This document shows, in pieces, positions 53,984 through 62,262 of a stretch of DNA of 64,000 nucleotides. This stretch comes from an uncultured Streptomyces sp. (GTDB lineage: Bacteria > Actinomycetota > Actinomycetes > Streptomycetales > Streptomycetaceae). The stretch covers positions 461,978 to 525,977 of the forward strand of contig NZ_CANLBS010000001.1 of NCBI RefSeq assembly GCF_947488945.1. Direction: 5' to 3'. A program made the translations under genes and the position numbers. Within the stretch, counting starts at the first letter, position 1. Every line of letters begins with the position of its first letter. The notes beneath the pieces were generated by a model. That model ran no database searches. It saw only the letters and a list, made by a program, of their open reading frames with translations, and was not told the origin of the DNA.

Positions 53984-55979
53984 GGTCGGTGTCCTCCCGG
54001 TCCGGAACGTGTGGATCGGCGGACGACCCGCCGCCCGGACGCGCGACCACCCGGGCACCGCTTCCGGGGAACGCCGCCGGATGCACCGACGCCGGCGCTG
54101 TGCGCCCGGCGGCGCGGCCGCCGGGCAGCGACGCCCGGTCGCCGGCGCCGGGCTGCTGCGGGACCGAGGCGGTCCGCAGCCCGGCGGCGACGGCCGCGTC
54201 GGCACGCTCCCGCTCCGCCCGGTTGCGCCGCGAGTCCTCGGGCTCCAGCGGTATCGGCGACCCGCGCAGCGGCTCGTCCGCCGTACGCGGCAGCGTCAGC
54301 CGGAACTGCGAACCACCGCCGGGCTCGCCCCACGCCTGCAACCACCCCCCGTGCAGCCGGGCGTCCTCGACCGCGATCGACAGTCCCAGACCCGTACCGC
54401 CCGTGGTGCGCGCGCGGGCCGGATCTGCCCGCCAGAAACGGTTGAAGACTCGGGTGGCCTCGCCGGGCTTCAGCCCGACGCCGTAGTCCCGGACGGCCAC
54501 CGCGACGGCACCCTGGGCGACCCCCAGCCGCACCACGACGTCCCGGCCCTCACCGTGCTCGACGGCGTTGACCACCAGGTTGCGCAGCACCCGCTCGACC
54601 CGCCGGGGGTCCGCCTCGGCTATCACCGGCTGCTCGTCGCCGACGACCACGATCCGGGTGCCCTTGCGCTCGGCGAGCGGCTCGGCCCCGCCGATGACCC
54701 GGCGGACCACCCCCCGCAGGTCTATCGGCTCGGCGTCCAGCGCCGCGGCGCCCGCGTCGAACCGGCTGATCTCCAGCAGGTCGGACAGGAGCGACTCGAA
54801 GCGGTCGAGCTGGTCGCCCAGCAGTTCGGCGGAGCGGGCCGTCACGGGATCGAAGTCGACCCGCGCCCCGTGGATGACGTCGGCCGCCATCCGCACGGTG
54901 GTGAGCGGCGTACGCAGTTCGTGCGACACGTCGGAGACGAACCGCCGCTGCATCCGCGACAGCTCCTCCAACTGCTGGATCTTCAGCTGCAGGCTCTGCG
55001 CCATCTTGTTGAACGCCTCGCCGAGCCGGGCGATGTCGTCCTCACCGGTGACCTTCATCCGCTCCTGGAGCCTGCCCGCCGACAACCGCTCGGCGATACC
55101 CGCCGCCATCCGCACCGGCGTGACGACCTGCCGCACCACGAACCAGGCGATCGCGCAGAGCAGCACCACGACGAAGAGCCCGGCGGTGGCCAGCGTCGTC
55201 TTGACCAGTGCCAGCGACTTCTCCTCCTGCGTGAGCGGGAAGAGGTAGTACAGCTCGTACGGGTTGTGGTCGATGTCGTACAGGCGCTTGCCCACGACGA
55301 GTCCGGGCTGTGACTCCTTGCCGTAGGAATAACGGATCAGGGAGTACGTCTGGAACGCGCCGGGCCCCTTGTCCACCTCCGCCCGCAGCCGCTCCGGAAC
55401 GCTGGACGCCTCGACGCTCCCGGAACCGCGCGCCGCGCGGCTGCCGACCCCCTCGGACACGGAGTCCGCGCTGAGGGCCACCACGTTGAACGCGTTCTTC
55501 CCCCCGCTGGCGAGCTGGTCGACCAGGTCGGTGCGCCACGAGGTGTTGGCGGTCATCCCGTCGGCGTCGCCGCCGCCCTGCCCGGGGGTGGGAGGCTCGT
55601 TCGCCTTCTCCTGGGCGGCCGCGAAACCGCCGGCGGCCTGGGTCTGGGCGGCCTTGCTCTTCGCGTCGAGCAGGCCGTTGCGCATCTGCCCGATGACGAC
55701 GAAGCCGAGCAGCAGCACCACGCCCAGGGACATCAGCAGGGTGCCGGCGACGACCCGCAACTGCAGATTGCGCCGCCAGAGCCGGACCGCGGGCAGCGCC
55801 GGACGGCGCACCCACCGCATCAGCAGACGCGGGAAGGGGCCCGCCGAACCGGGAGCGGCGCGAAAGAACCCGCCGCGCCGGAACCTGTCGTTGCCGAAAC
55901 CCCCGCGTCCCCGGCCGGCAGCCCGCTCCGCGGAGGTTCCGGGCTCCCCGGGGCCGGAAGCGGTGCTGCCTCGGGTCAT
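53973..55979 (-). CDS. mtrB: two-component sensor histidine kinase MtrB
   Basis: A 668-residue membrane kinase. A Gly/Arg-rich N-terminus precedes helix one (about 80-102, LRVVAGTLLMSLGVVLLLGFVVIG), then an extracellular sensor of about 170 residues and helix two (about 265-285). HAMP (VTPVRMAAGIAERLSAGRLQ), the phosphoacceptor box FVSDVSHELRTPLTTVRMAAD near residue 350, and ATPase boxes (NLVVNAVEHGEG, VRDYGVGLKPGE, TGGTGLGLSIA) follow. A long disordered C-terminal tail is present. ATG lies one base after the mtrA stop. MtrAB controls cell wall, division and osmotic or developmental genes in actinobacteria. Confidence 0.96.
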   Translation of the reverse strand: MTRGSTASGPGEPGTSAERAAGRGRGGFGNDRFRRGGFFRAAPGSAGPFPRLLMRWVRRPALPAVRLWRRNLQLRVVAGTLLMSLGVVLLLGFVVIGQMRNGLLDAKSKAAQTQAAGGFAAAQEKANEPPTPGQGGGDADGMTANTSWRTDLVDQLASGGKNAFNVVALSADSVSEGVGSRAARGSGSVEASSVPERLRAEVDKGPGAFQTYSLIRYSYGKESQPGLVVGKRLYDIDHNPYELYYLFPLTQEEKSLALVKTTLATAGLFVVVLLCAIAWFVVRQVVTPVRMAAGIAERLSAGRLQERMKVTGEDDIARLGEAFNKMAQSLQLKIQQLEELSRMQRRFVSDVSHELRTPLTTVRMAADVIHGARVDFDPVTARSAELLGDQLDRFESLLSDLLEISRFDAGAAALDAEPIDLRGVVRRVIGGAEPLAERKGTRIVVVGDEQPVIAEADPRRVERVLRNLVVNAVEHGEGRDVVVRLGVAQGAVAVAVRDYGVGLKPGEATRVFNRFWRADPARARTTGGTGLGLSIAVEDARLHGGWLQAWGEPGGGSQFRLTLPRTADEPLRGSPIPLEPEDSRRNRAERERADAAVAAGLRTASVPQQPGAGDRASLPGGRAAGRTAPASVHPAAFPGSGARVVARPGGGSSADPHVPDREDTDRGH

Positions 55980-55980
55980 G

Positions 55981-56670
55981 TCAGCTCGGTCCGGCCTTGT
56001 AGCCGACACCGCGCACGGTCACGACGATCTCCGGCCGCTCCGGGTCCTTCTCGACCTTGGAACGCAGCCGCTGGACGTGCACGTTCACCAGCCGGGTGTC
56101 AGCGGCGTGACGGTAGCCCCACACCTGCTCCAGCAGCACCTCGCGGGTGAACACCTGCCACGGCTTGCGGGCGAGCGCGACCAGCAGGTCGAACTCCAGC
56201 GGCGTGAGGGCGATGGACTGCCCGTCCCGTTTCACCGAGTGGCCCGCCACGTCGATGACCAGGTCACCGATGGTCAGCTGCTCGGGCGCGGGTTCCTCGG
56301 ACCTCCGCAGGCGTGCCCTGATCCGGGCCACCAACTCCTTCGGCTTGAACGGCTTGACGATGTAGTCGTCGGCCCCGGATTCCAGGCCCACCACCACATC
56401 CACGGTGTCGCTCTTGGCAGTGAGCATCACGATCGGCACACCCGACTCGGCCCTGATGAGCCTGCAGACCTCGATGCCGTCCCGTCCGGGAAGCATCAGG
56501 TCCAGCAGCACCAGGTCCGGCTTGGCCTCACGGAATGCAGCAAGTGCCTTGTCGCCGTCCGCTACGAACGACGGCTCGAAACCTTCTCCACGCAACACGA
56601 TGCCGAGCATCTCGGCCAGTGCGGTGTCGTCGTCGACGACAAGGACGCGTCCCTTCATAATCGACATCAT
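55981..56670 (-). CDS. mtrA: response regulator MtrA
   Basis: A 229-residue OmpR-type response regulator, DNA-binding partner of MtrB. The receiver has the acidic DDD cluster at 13-15, the phosphoacceptor Asp57 (LLDLMLPGRDG) and the lysine in YIVKPF. The winged helix ends with RLVNVHVQRLRSKVEKDPERPEIVVTVRGVGYKAG. In streptomycetes MtrA represses or activates developmental and antibiotic genes. Three ATGs occur close together (56670, 56667, 56658); I give the first. It begins 4 bp after the mtnA stop. Confidence 0.97.
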   Translation of the reverse strand: MMSIMKGRVLVVDDDTALAEMLGIVLRGEGFEPSFVADGDKALAAFREAKPDLVLLDLMLPGRDGIEVCRLIRAESGVPIVMLTAKSDTVDVVVGLESGADDYIVKPFKPKELVARIRARLRRSEEPAPEQLTIGDLVIDVAGHSVKRDGQSIALTPLEFDLLVALARKPWQVFTREVLLEQVWGYRHAADTRLVNVHVQRLRSKVEKDPERPEIVVTVRGVGYKAGPS

Positions 56671-56674
56671 CCCA

Positions 56675-57820
56675 TTAGCTCATCGTTGTCTGCGGTGACC
56701 TGGCACACAGCTCGGCCAGCCCGGTCTTCGTGACCGGCGAAATGACGCCCTCCTCCGTCACGATCGCCGTGATCAGTTCCGGTGGCGTGATGTCGAACGC
56801 CGGGTTGTACGCCGGGGTTCCCAGGGGTGCGACGGCCATCCCGCCCACCTCGCCGCCGGCCGGCCCGAACCGCGGCGATGTGAGCTCGGTCACCTCTTGG
56901 CCGGGGCGCTGCTCCACGACGATCGAAGCCCCGTCGGGCGTGGCCGCGTCCACCGTCGTCGTCGGCGCCACCACGAGGAACGGAACGTGGTGGTACTTCG
57001 CCAGCACCGCCAGCGGATAGCTGCCCACCTTGTTCGCCACCGACCCGTCGGCCGCGATCCGGTCCGCCCCGATCAGCACCGCGTCCACCTCCCCCGCGGC
57101 GAACAGTGACCCTGCCGCGTTGTCCGTGAGCAGGGTGTACGACATCCCGGCGCGCGCCGCCTCGTACGACGTCAGCCGCGCCCCCTGGAGCAGCGGACGC
57201 GTCTCGTCCACCCACAGCCGCCGCAGCCGGCCCGCCCGGTGCGCGCCGAGCGCCACGGCGAACGCCGTGCCCTCGCCGCCGGACACCAGCGCCCCGGTGT
57301 TGCAGTGGGTCAGCAACCGGTGACCGCCCCCCGGCAGCAGCTCGTCCAGCAGCAGCAGGCCGTGGGCCGCCATCCGCGCGCTCGCCCCGGCGTCCTCCCG
57401 GTGCAGCGCCCGCGCCTCGGCCAGCGCCGCCGCCGCGGCTCCCGCCGCACCCGCGCCGGCCGCCAGCGCCGCCGCGTGGGCCCGCTCGGCCCGCCGCACC
57501 CCGTACCCCAGGTTCACCGCGGTGGGGCGCGCGTCCTCCAGCAGGCGCGCCGCCTCCGCGACGTCGAACCCCCGTGCCGCCGCGAGCGCCACCCCGTACG
57601 CCCCGGCGATGCCCAGCAGCGGCGCCCCCCGGACGGCCAGTGTCCGGATCGCCCGCACCAGCACCAGCGCGTCGGTGCACACGAGCTCGACCTCCTCGGC
57701 GGGGAGCCGGGTCTGGTCCAACAGCACCAGCACGGGGCCCTCGGGAGGCTCCTCCCAACGGAGTACGGAGAGCGCGGGAGGTTCGTTGTCCGTCCGCGAT
57801 TGCGCGTCCTGATCAGCCAT
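56675..57820 (-). CDS. mtnA: S-methyl-5-thioribose-1-phosphate isomerase
   Basis: A 381-residue enzyme of methionine salvage that converts methylthioribose-1-phosphate to methylthioribulose-1-phosphate. Signature blocks: TRLPAEEVELVCTD, AVRGAPLLGIAGAYG, the catalytic cysteine in LTHCNTGALVSGGEGTAF (near residue 172), DNAAGSL, and the catalytic aspartate in LIGADRIAADGSVANKVGSY (near 251), then YNPAFDITPPELI. It is related to eIF2B subunits but has the isomerase residues. Only 4 bp separate it from mtrA, so it probably heads the mtnA-mtrAB-lpqB transcript. Other salvage genes are not in the window. Confidence 0.95.
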   Translation of the reverse strand: MADQDAQSRTDNEPPALSVLRWEEPPEGPVLVLLDQTRLPAEEVELVCTDALVLVRAIRTLAVRGAPLLGIAGAYGVALAAARGFDVAEAARLLEDARPTAVNLGYGVRRAERAHAAALAAGAGAAGAAAAALAEARALHREDAGASARMAAHGLLLLDELLPGGGHRLLTHCNTGALVSGGEGTAFAVALGAHRAGRLRRLWVDETRPLLQGARLTSYEAARAGMSYTLLTDNAAGSLFAAGEVDAVLIGADRIAADGSVANKVGSYPLAVLAKYHHVPFLVVAPTTTVDAATPDGASIVVEQRPGQEVTELTSPRFGPAGGEVGGMAVAPLGTPAYNPAFDITPPELITAIVTEEGVISPVTKTGLAELCARSPQTTMS

Positions 57821-57960
57821 CCGCCCAGTCTGCCCGGTGAACGGCCCTCATATGAAGGCACCGGGACGAGGGAGGATTCGAACCGCACGCCGACCGCCCG
57901 TGGCACGATGGCTGCCAACCTGCCGCCCCGATGAGCGGACAGGACGGTGAAGGAGCGAGA

Positions 57961-59235
57961 ATGAACGACTCTCCGGGCTGGGCCTCGCCCGGATCCGCCC
58001 CCTCCGACGAGCAGGGGGCGGCCGTACCCCGCCCCTCCGAACCCGCGGACGACGGCCCCGGCGCTCCCCAGTGGTCCGCCGAACAGCCACCGGCCGGCCA
58101 GTGGTCGCCACCGGCCCCGCCGGGCCCCCGCGTCACGTCGGCGGGCAGCGGCCACGCCGCGCACGGAGCGGACGAAGGCCCGCACGGCTCGCACCACAGT
58201 CCGGACCCCGGCCCCCACCGCCAACAGAACCCGGGCCAGAACTGGGGCCAGAACTGGGGGGCGCCGCCCGACGCGGCCAAGCCCGGAATCATTCCGCTGC
58301 GCCCGCTGGGCGTCGGCGAGATCCTGGACGGCGCGGTCTCCACCATCCGCACCCACTGGCGCACGGTGCTCGGCATCAGCCTCGCCGTCTCGGTGGTCTC
58401 CCAGCTCGGAATCATCCTCGTCCAGCGTTTCCTGCTGCCGGACCCGGTCACCGTCGACCCGGACGCCACCGACGCCGAGATCGTCCGTCAGTCGCTCGAC
58501 TCGGCGCAGTCGGCGCTCCTGTCGACCCTGCCGGTCTCGTTGTTCACGATGATCGCGACGCTCTTCGTCACCTCCGTGCTCACCGTCGTCGTCAGCCGCT
58601 CCGTCCTGGGCAGGCCCGTCACCCTGTCCGAGGCATGGGCCGAGGCCCGTCCCCAGGTACCGAAGCTCATCGGCCTGACTCTGCTGCTCGCCGTGATCAG
58701 CGTCGCGATCCTCGCCGTGGGCCTGCTCCCCGGCCTGCTGATCGGCTCCGACGCCGGTGCCGCGCTGGCCCTGCTGGGCTTCCTGGCGGCGGGTGCGGTC
58801 GTCGTCTGGCTCATGGTCCGCTTCACGCTGGCCGCACCGGCCCTCATGCTCGAACGCCAGTCGGTGACGGCGGCGATGCGCCGGTCGGCCAAACTGGTCG
58901 ACGGCGCCTGGTGGCGCATGTTCGGCGTCCTGATCCTCACCTACCTGCTGGTCTTCATCCTGACCATGGTGATAGCGATCCCGTTCACCCTGATCGCCAC
59001 CGCGTTCGACGGCGAGAGCCTCAGCGCGATCGCCTCCGGGGAGACCCCCGCGCCGAGCTGGACCTTCCTCGTCGTGACCGGCCTCGGCGACGTCGTCGTC
59101 TCCACGCTGATGTACCCGTTCAGCGCGGGGGTCGCCGCCCTGCTCTACATCGACCGGCGCATCCGCCGCGAGGCCCTCGACCTGGACCTCGCACGGGCCG
59201 CCGGGGTCCCCGGCTACGACACCACCGGGGGCTGA
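57961..59235 (+). CDS. multi-pass membrane protein with Pro-rich N-terminus (glycerophosphodiester phosphodiesterase membrane-domain-like)
   Basis: A 424-residue protein. The first 110 residues are hydrophilic and rich in Pro, Gly and Gln. The rest has about six membrane helices in three pairs, beginning IIPLRPLGVGEILDGAVSTIRTHWRTVLGIS, which resembles the membrane domain often attached to glycerophosphodiester phosphodiesterases. No phosphodiesterase catalytic domain is present. The ribosome binding site AAGGAG is five bases from ATG. It is the first gene of a five-gene operon with MoxR and DUF58 and is divergent from mtnA. Confidence 0.8.
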   Translation: MNDSPGWASPGSAPSDEQGAAVPRPSEPADDGPGAPQWSAEQPPAGQWSPPAPPGPRVTSAGSGHAAHGADEGPHGSHHSPDPGPHRQQNPGQNWGQNWGAPPDAAKPGIIPLRPLGVGEILDGAVSTIRTHWRTVLGISLAVSVVSQLGIILVQRFLLPDPVTVDPDATDAEIVRQSLDSAQSALLSTLPVSLFTMIATLFVTSVLTVVVSRSVLGRPVTLSEAWAEARPQVPKLIGLTLLLAVISVAILAVGLLPGLLIGSDAGAALALLGFLAAGAVVVWLMVRFTLAAPALMLERQSVTAAMRRSAKLVDGAWWRMFGVLILTYLLVFILTMVIAIPFTLIATAFDGESLSAIASGETPAPSWTFLVVTGLGDVVVSTLMYPFSAGVAALLYIDRRIRREALDLDLARAAGVPGYDTTGG

Positions 59236-59239
59236 TGCC

Positions 59240-59968
59240 GTGTCGGCTCCGGGGGGAGCGGCGGCGCGCGGATACCTGTCGACCGGTGACACACCGGTCG
59301 ACATCCCGCGCGTCCCCGCCAGGGAAGCGGCCGAGACCGAGCTGTCACGGCCCATGTACCACGAGAACGATCCGAACCTTCTCCAGCGTGGACTCGACGC
59401 CCTGCTCTCCTGGCTCGGCGACCTCTTCGACTCCGCGGCGGGCGCCGCGCCGCACGGCCCGCTCGGCGCCGCCCTCCTCACCGCCGTCGTCCTCGGCATC
59501 GCCGGAGTGCTGTGGTGGCGTCTGGGCGCCCCGCGTCGGGTCTCCGGCACCAGGACGGACCTGTTGTTCGGGGCGAACGCTCTCCGCAGCGCCGACGAGC
59601 ACCGCGCGGCCGCCGAGGCGCACGCGGCAGCCCGGCGCTGGACCGAAGCGGTCCAGGAACGCATGCGCGCCCTGGTCCGCTCCCTGGAGGAACGGACGCT
59701 GCTCGAACCGCGGCCGGGCCGCACCGCCGACGAGGCGGCGGCCGAGGCGGGCCGCACCCTCCCGGAGCACGCCACCGCCCTGCGCACCGCCGCCCGTGCC
59801 TTCGACGACGTCACGTACGGCGGCCACGACGCGGACCAGAACGCATACCTCGGCCTGCGCACACTCGACTTGACCCTGCGCGACGCCCGCCCCCACCTGC
59901 CCGCCGCCCGCGCCCTCGCGCCGAACCTGCCGAACCCGCCGGGCCCGGCCTCCGGAGACCGGGCATGA
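59240..59968 (+). CDS. DUF4129 domain membrane protein
   Basis: A 242-residue protein with one membrane helix (about 72-94, PLGAALLTAVVLGIAGVLWWRLG) and a cytosolic C-terminal DUF4129-type region (ADEHRAAAEAHAAARRWTEAVQERMRALVRSLEERTLLEPRPGRTADE). Such proteins are routine partners of MoxR/DUF58 operons, and some are fused to transglutaminases; no transglutaminase domain is here. GTG start 4 bp after the previous stop; its own stop overlaps the next ATG. Confidence 0.82.
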   Translation: MSAPGGAAARGYLSTGDTPVDIPRVPAREAAETELSRPMYHENDPNLLQRGLDALLSWLGDLFDSAAGAAPHGPLGAALLTAVVLGIAGVLWWRLGAPRRVSGTRTDLLFGANALRSADEHRAAAEAHAAARRWTEAVQERMRALVRSLEERTLLEPRPGRTADEAAAEAGRTLPEHATALRTAARAFDDVTYGGHDADQNAYLGLRTLDLTLRDARPHLPAARALAPNLPNPPGPASGDRA

Positions 59969-61245
59969 GTGCCCCGACCGGCAGCAGGCCCGCCACTTCC
60001 GCCCCCTCCGCCCCGTCGACGTCCCTCTCCGCCCCACCCGGCGCGTTCTGGAAACGCGCCCGCAGACCGCTGCTCGCCCTTCTCGTCCTCACCGTCGGGG
60101 CCGTCGCCCTCGCCACCGCGCGTTCCGGCGAGCACCACGGCAGGCTCGATCCGCGCTCCGCCGCCCCCGAGGGCAGCAGGGCCGTCGCCGAGCTCCTGAA
60201 GGACCGGGGCGTCGGCGTCACGGTCGTCACCGCCCTGGACGCCGCCGTCGCCGGGGCCGGTCCCACCACCACCCTTCTCGTCACGGCACCGGACCTCCTC
60301 ACCGCGTCCCAGCGGGACCGGCTGCGGAACTCCGTCGCCGACTCGGCGGGCCGGACCGTCCTGATAGCCCCCGGCACTCCCGCCCTGCGCGCCCTCGCCC
60401 CAGGGGCACGGGTCTCCTCCACCCCCGCCGAGGTCACCCCTCGGGACCCCGGCTGCGACCTCCCGGCCGCCCGCGCCGCCGGATCCGCCCTTTCCGGAGG
60501 CGTCCGCTACGACGCTCCGGCCGGCTCCCGCTCCCCCGGGACCGCCGCCTGCTACCCCGCCGACGGGCTCCCCACGCTCCTCGTCCTCCCCTCCCCGGAG
60601 GGACGGGGCGACACCGTGCTGGCCGGCTCCCCCGACTTCCTCCACAACCGTCGTCTTGCCGACGAGGGCAATGCCTCGCTGGCTCTCCAGCTTCTCGGCT
60701 CGCGTCCCCATCTGGTCTGGTACCTCCCCTCGTTCTCGGATCCGACCGCCACCGACGGCGGTGCCGACGGCGGCGACGCGGCAGCCGCCGACGGTGAGAG
60801 CTTCGTCGGACTCCTCCCGTCCGGCTGGCTCTGGGCGGCCTTCCAACTCGCGGTCGCGGCCCTGCTCGCCGCGCTCTGGCGGGGCAGGCGCCTGGGCCCG
60901 CTGGTGGTCGAAGACCTCCCCGTGGTCATTCGCGCGTCCGAGGCCACCGAGGGCCTGGCCCGCCTCTACCGCAGGGGCGACGCCCGCGCCCGGGCCGCCG
61001 TCTCCCTCCGTACCGCCGCCCGCCGGCGCATCGCCCCCCTCGTGGGCGTCTCTCCGCGCGACGCGCACTCCCCCGACGTCCTGCTCCCCGCCCTCTCGGC
61101 CCGGCTCGCCGGCTCCGTCCGGCCCTCCGTCCCCGCCGACCCCCTGCCCGGTCTTCTCTTCGGCCCCCCGCCGCCCGACGACGACGCCCTCGTCCGTCTC
61201 GCCGACCAACTCGACGCCCTGGAAAGAGAGGTGCGCACCTCATGA
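59965..61245 (+). CDS. DUF4350 domain membrane protein
   Basis: A 426-residue protein with an N-terminal helix (about 35-53, RPLLALLVLTVGAVALATA), an extracellular domain resembling the ThuA/GATase-like DUF4350 fold (DPRSAAPEGSRAVAELLKDRGVGV, then LLVTAPDLLTASQRDRLRN), a second helix (about 290-308, WLWAAFQLAVAALLAALWR) and a cytosolic tail. It starts in an ATGA overlap and ends in another with moxR, so the genes are translationally coupled. Function unknown. Confidence 0.85.
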   Translation: MSAPTGSRPATSAPSAPSTSLSAPPGAFWKRARRPLLALLVLTVGAVALATARSGEHHGRLDPRSAAPEGSRAVAELLKDRGVGVTVVTALDAAVAGAGPTTTLLVTAPDLLTASQRDRLRNSVADSAGRTVLIAPGTPALRALAPGARVSSTPAEVTPRDPGCDLPAARAAGSALSGGVRYDAPAGSRSPGTAACYPADGLPTLLVLPSPEGRGDTVLAGSPDFLHNRRLADEGNASLALQLLGSRPHLVWYLPSFSDPTATDGGADGGDAAAADGESFVGLLPSGWLWAAFQLAVAALLAALWRGRRLGPLVVEDLPVVIRASEATEGLARLYRRGDARARAAVSLRTAARRRIAPLVGVSPRDAHSPDVLLPALSARLAGSVRPSVPADPLPGLLFGPPPPDDDALVRLADQLDALEREVRTS

Positions 61246-62252
61246 GCGCCCCGACCCCGGAGCCCGCGGGGACCCCCGCGGCCCATGACGCGCCCGCGCC
61301 CACCGACGATCCCCGAGCTTCGCTCGAAGCTCTGCGTACCGAGATCGCCAAGGCAGTCGTAGGCCAGGACCCGGCCGTCACGGGCTTGGTCGTGGCACTT
61401 CTGTGCAGGGGCCACGTCCTGCTCGAAGGCGTGCCCGGCGTCGCTAAGACCCTGTTGGTCCGCGCACTGGCGGCAGCCCTCGAACTCGACACCAAACGCG
61501 TTCAGTTCACCCCCGACCTGATGCCGAGCGACGTGACAGGCTCACTCGTCTACGACGCCCGGACCGCGGAGTTCTCCTTCCAGGCCGGCCCCGTCTTCAC
61601 CCACCTCCTGATCGCCGACGAGATCAACCGCACCCCGCCGAAAACCCAGTCGTCCCTCCTCGAAGCCATGGAAGAGCGGCAGGTCAGCGTCGACGGCACT
61701 CCCCGTCCGCTCCCCGACCCGTTCCTCGTCGCCGCAACGCAGAACCCGGTCGAATACGAGGGGACCTACCCTCTGCCGGAAGCCCAACTGGACCGCTTCC
61801 TGCTGAAACTGATCATCCCCCTGCCCTCGCGGACCGACGAGATCAGCGTCCTTACCCGTCATGCCGAGGGATTCGACCCCCGCGACCTGCGCGCGGCCGG
61901 CATCCGCCCCGTGGCGAACGCCGCGACCCTCGCCGCCGCCCGCGAAGCGGTCGCGACCGTCAAGGTCTCCCCCGAGATAGCCGGTTACGTCGTCGATGTC
62001 TGTCGTGCCACCCGCGAATCCCCCTCCCTCGCACTCGGCGTCTCCCCCCGAGGAGCCACCGCTCTGCTCTCCACCGCCCGCGCCTGGGCCTGGCTGACCG
62101 GCAGGGACTACGTCACCCCCGACGATGTGAAGGCCCTCGCCCTACCCACGCTCCGCCACCGCATCCACCTTCGGCCCGAGGCCGAGATGGAAGGAGTCAC
62201 CGCGGACTCCGTCCTGACCGCCGTGCTCGCCCACGTGCCCGTGCCCCGATGA
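61242..62252 (+). CDS. MoxR-family AAA+ ATPase
   Basis: A 336-residue AAA+ chaperone-like ATPase. Walker A is GVPGVAKTLL near residue 63, Walker B is LLIADEINRTPPKTQSSLLEAMEE near 121, sensor 1 lies in VAATQNPVEYEGTYPLPEAQLDRF, and the C-terminal lid is present. MoxR proteins usually work with VWA-domain partners to assemble or activate cofactors or membrane complexes; here the partner candidate is the DUF58 product next door. Confidence 0.93.
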   Translation: MSAPTPEPAGTPAAHDAPAPTDDPRASLEALRTEIAKAVVGQDPAVTGLVVALLCRGHVLLEGVPGVAKTLLVRALAAALELDTKRVQFTPDLMPSDVTGSLVYDARTAEFSFQAGPVFTHLLIADEINRTPPKTQSSLLEAMEERQVSVDGTPRPLPDPFLVAATQNPVEYEGTYPLPEAQLDRFLLKLIIPLPSRTDEISVLTRHAEGFDPRDLRAAGIRPVANAATLAAAREAVATVKVSPEIAGYVVDVCRATRESPSLALGVSPRGATALLSTARAWAWLTGRDYVTPDDVKALALPTLRHRIHLRPEAEMEGVTADSVLTAVLAHVPVPR

Positions 62253-62262
62253 GGAGGTGACC

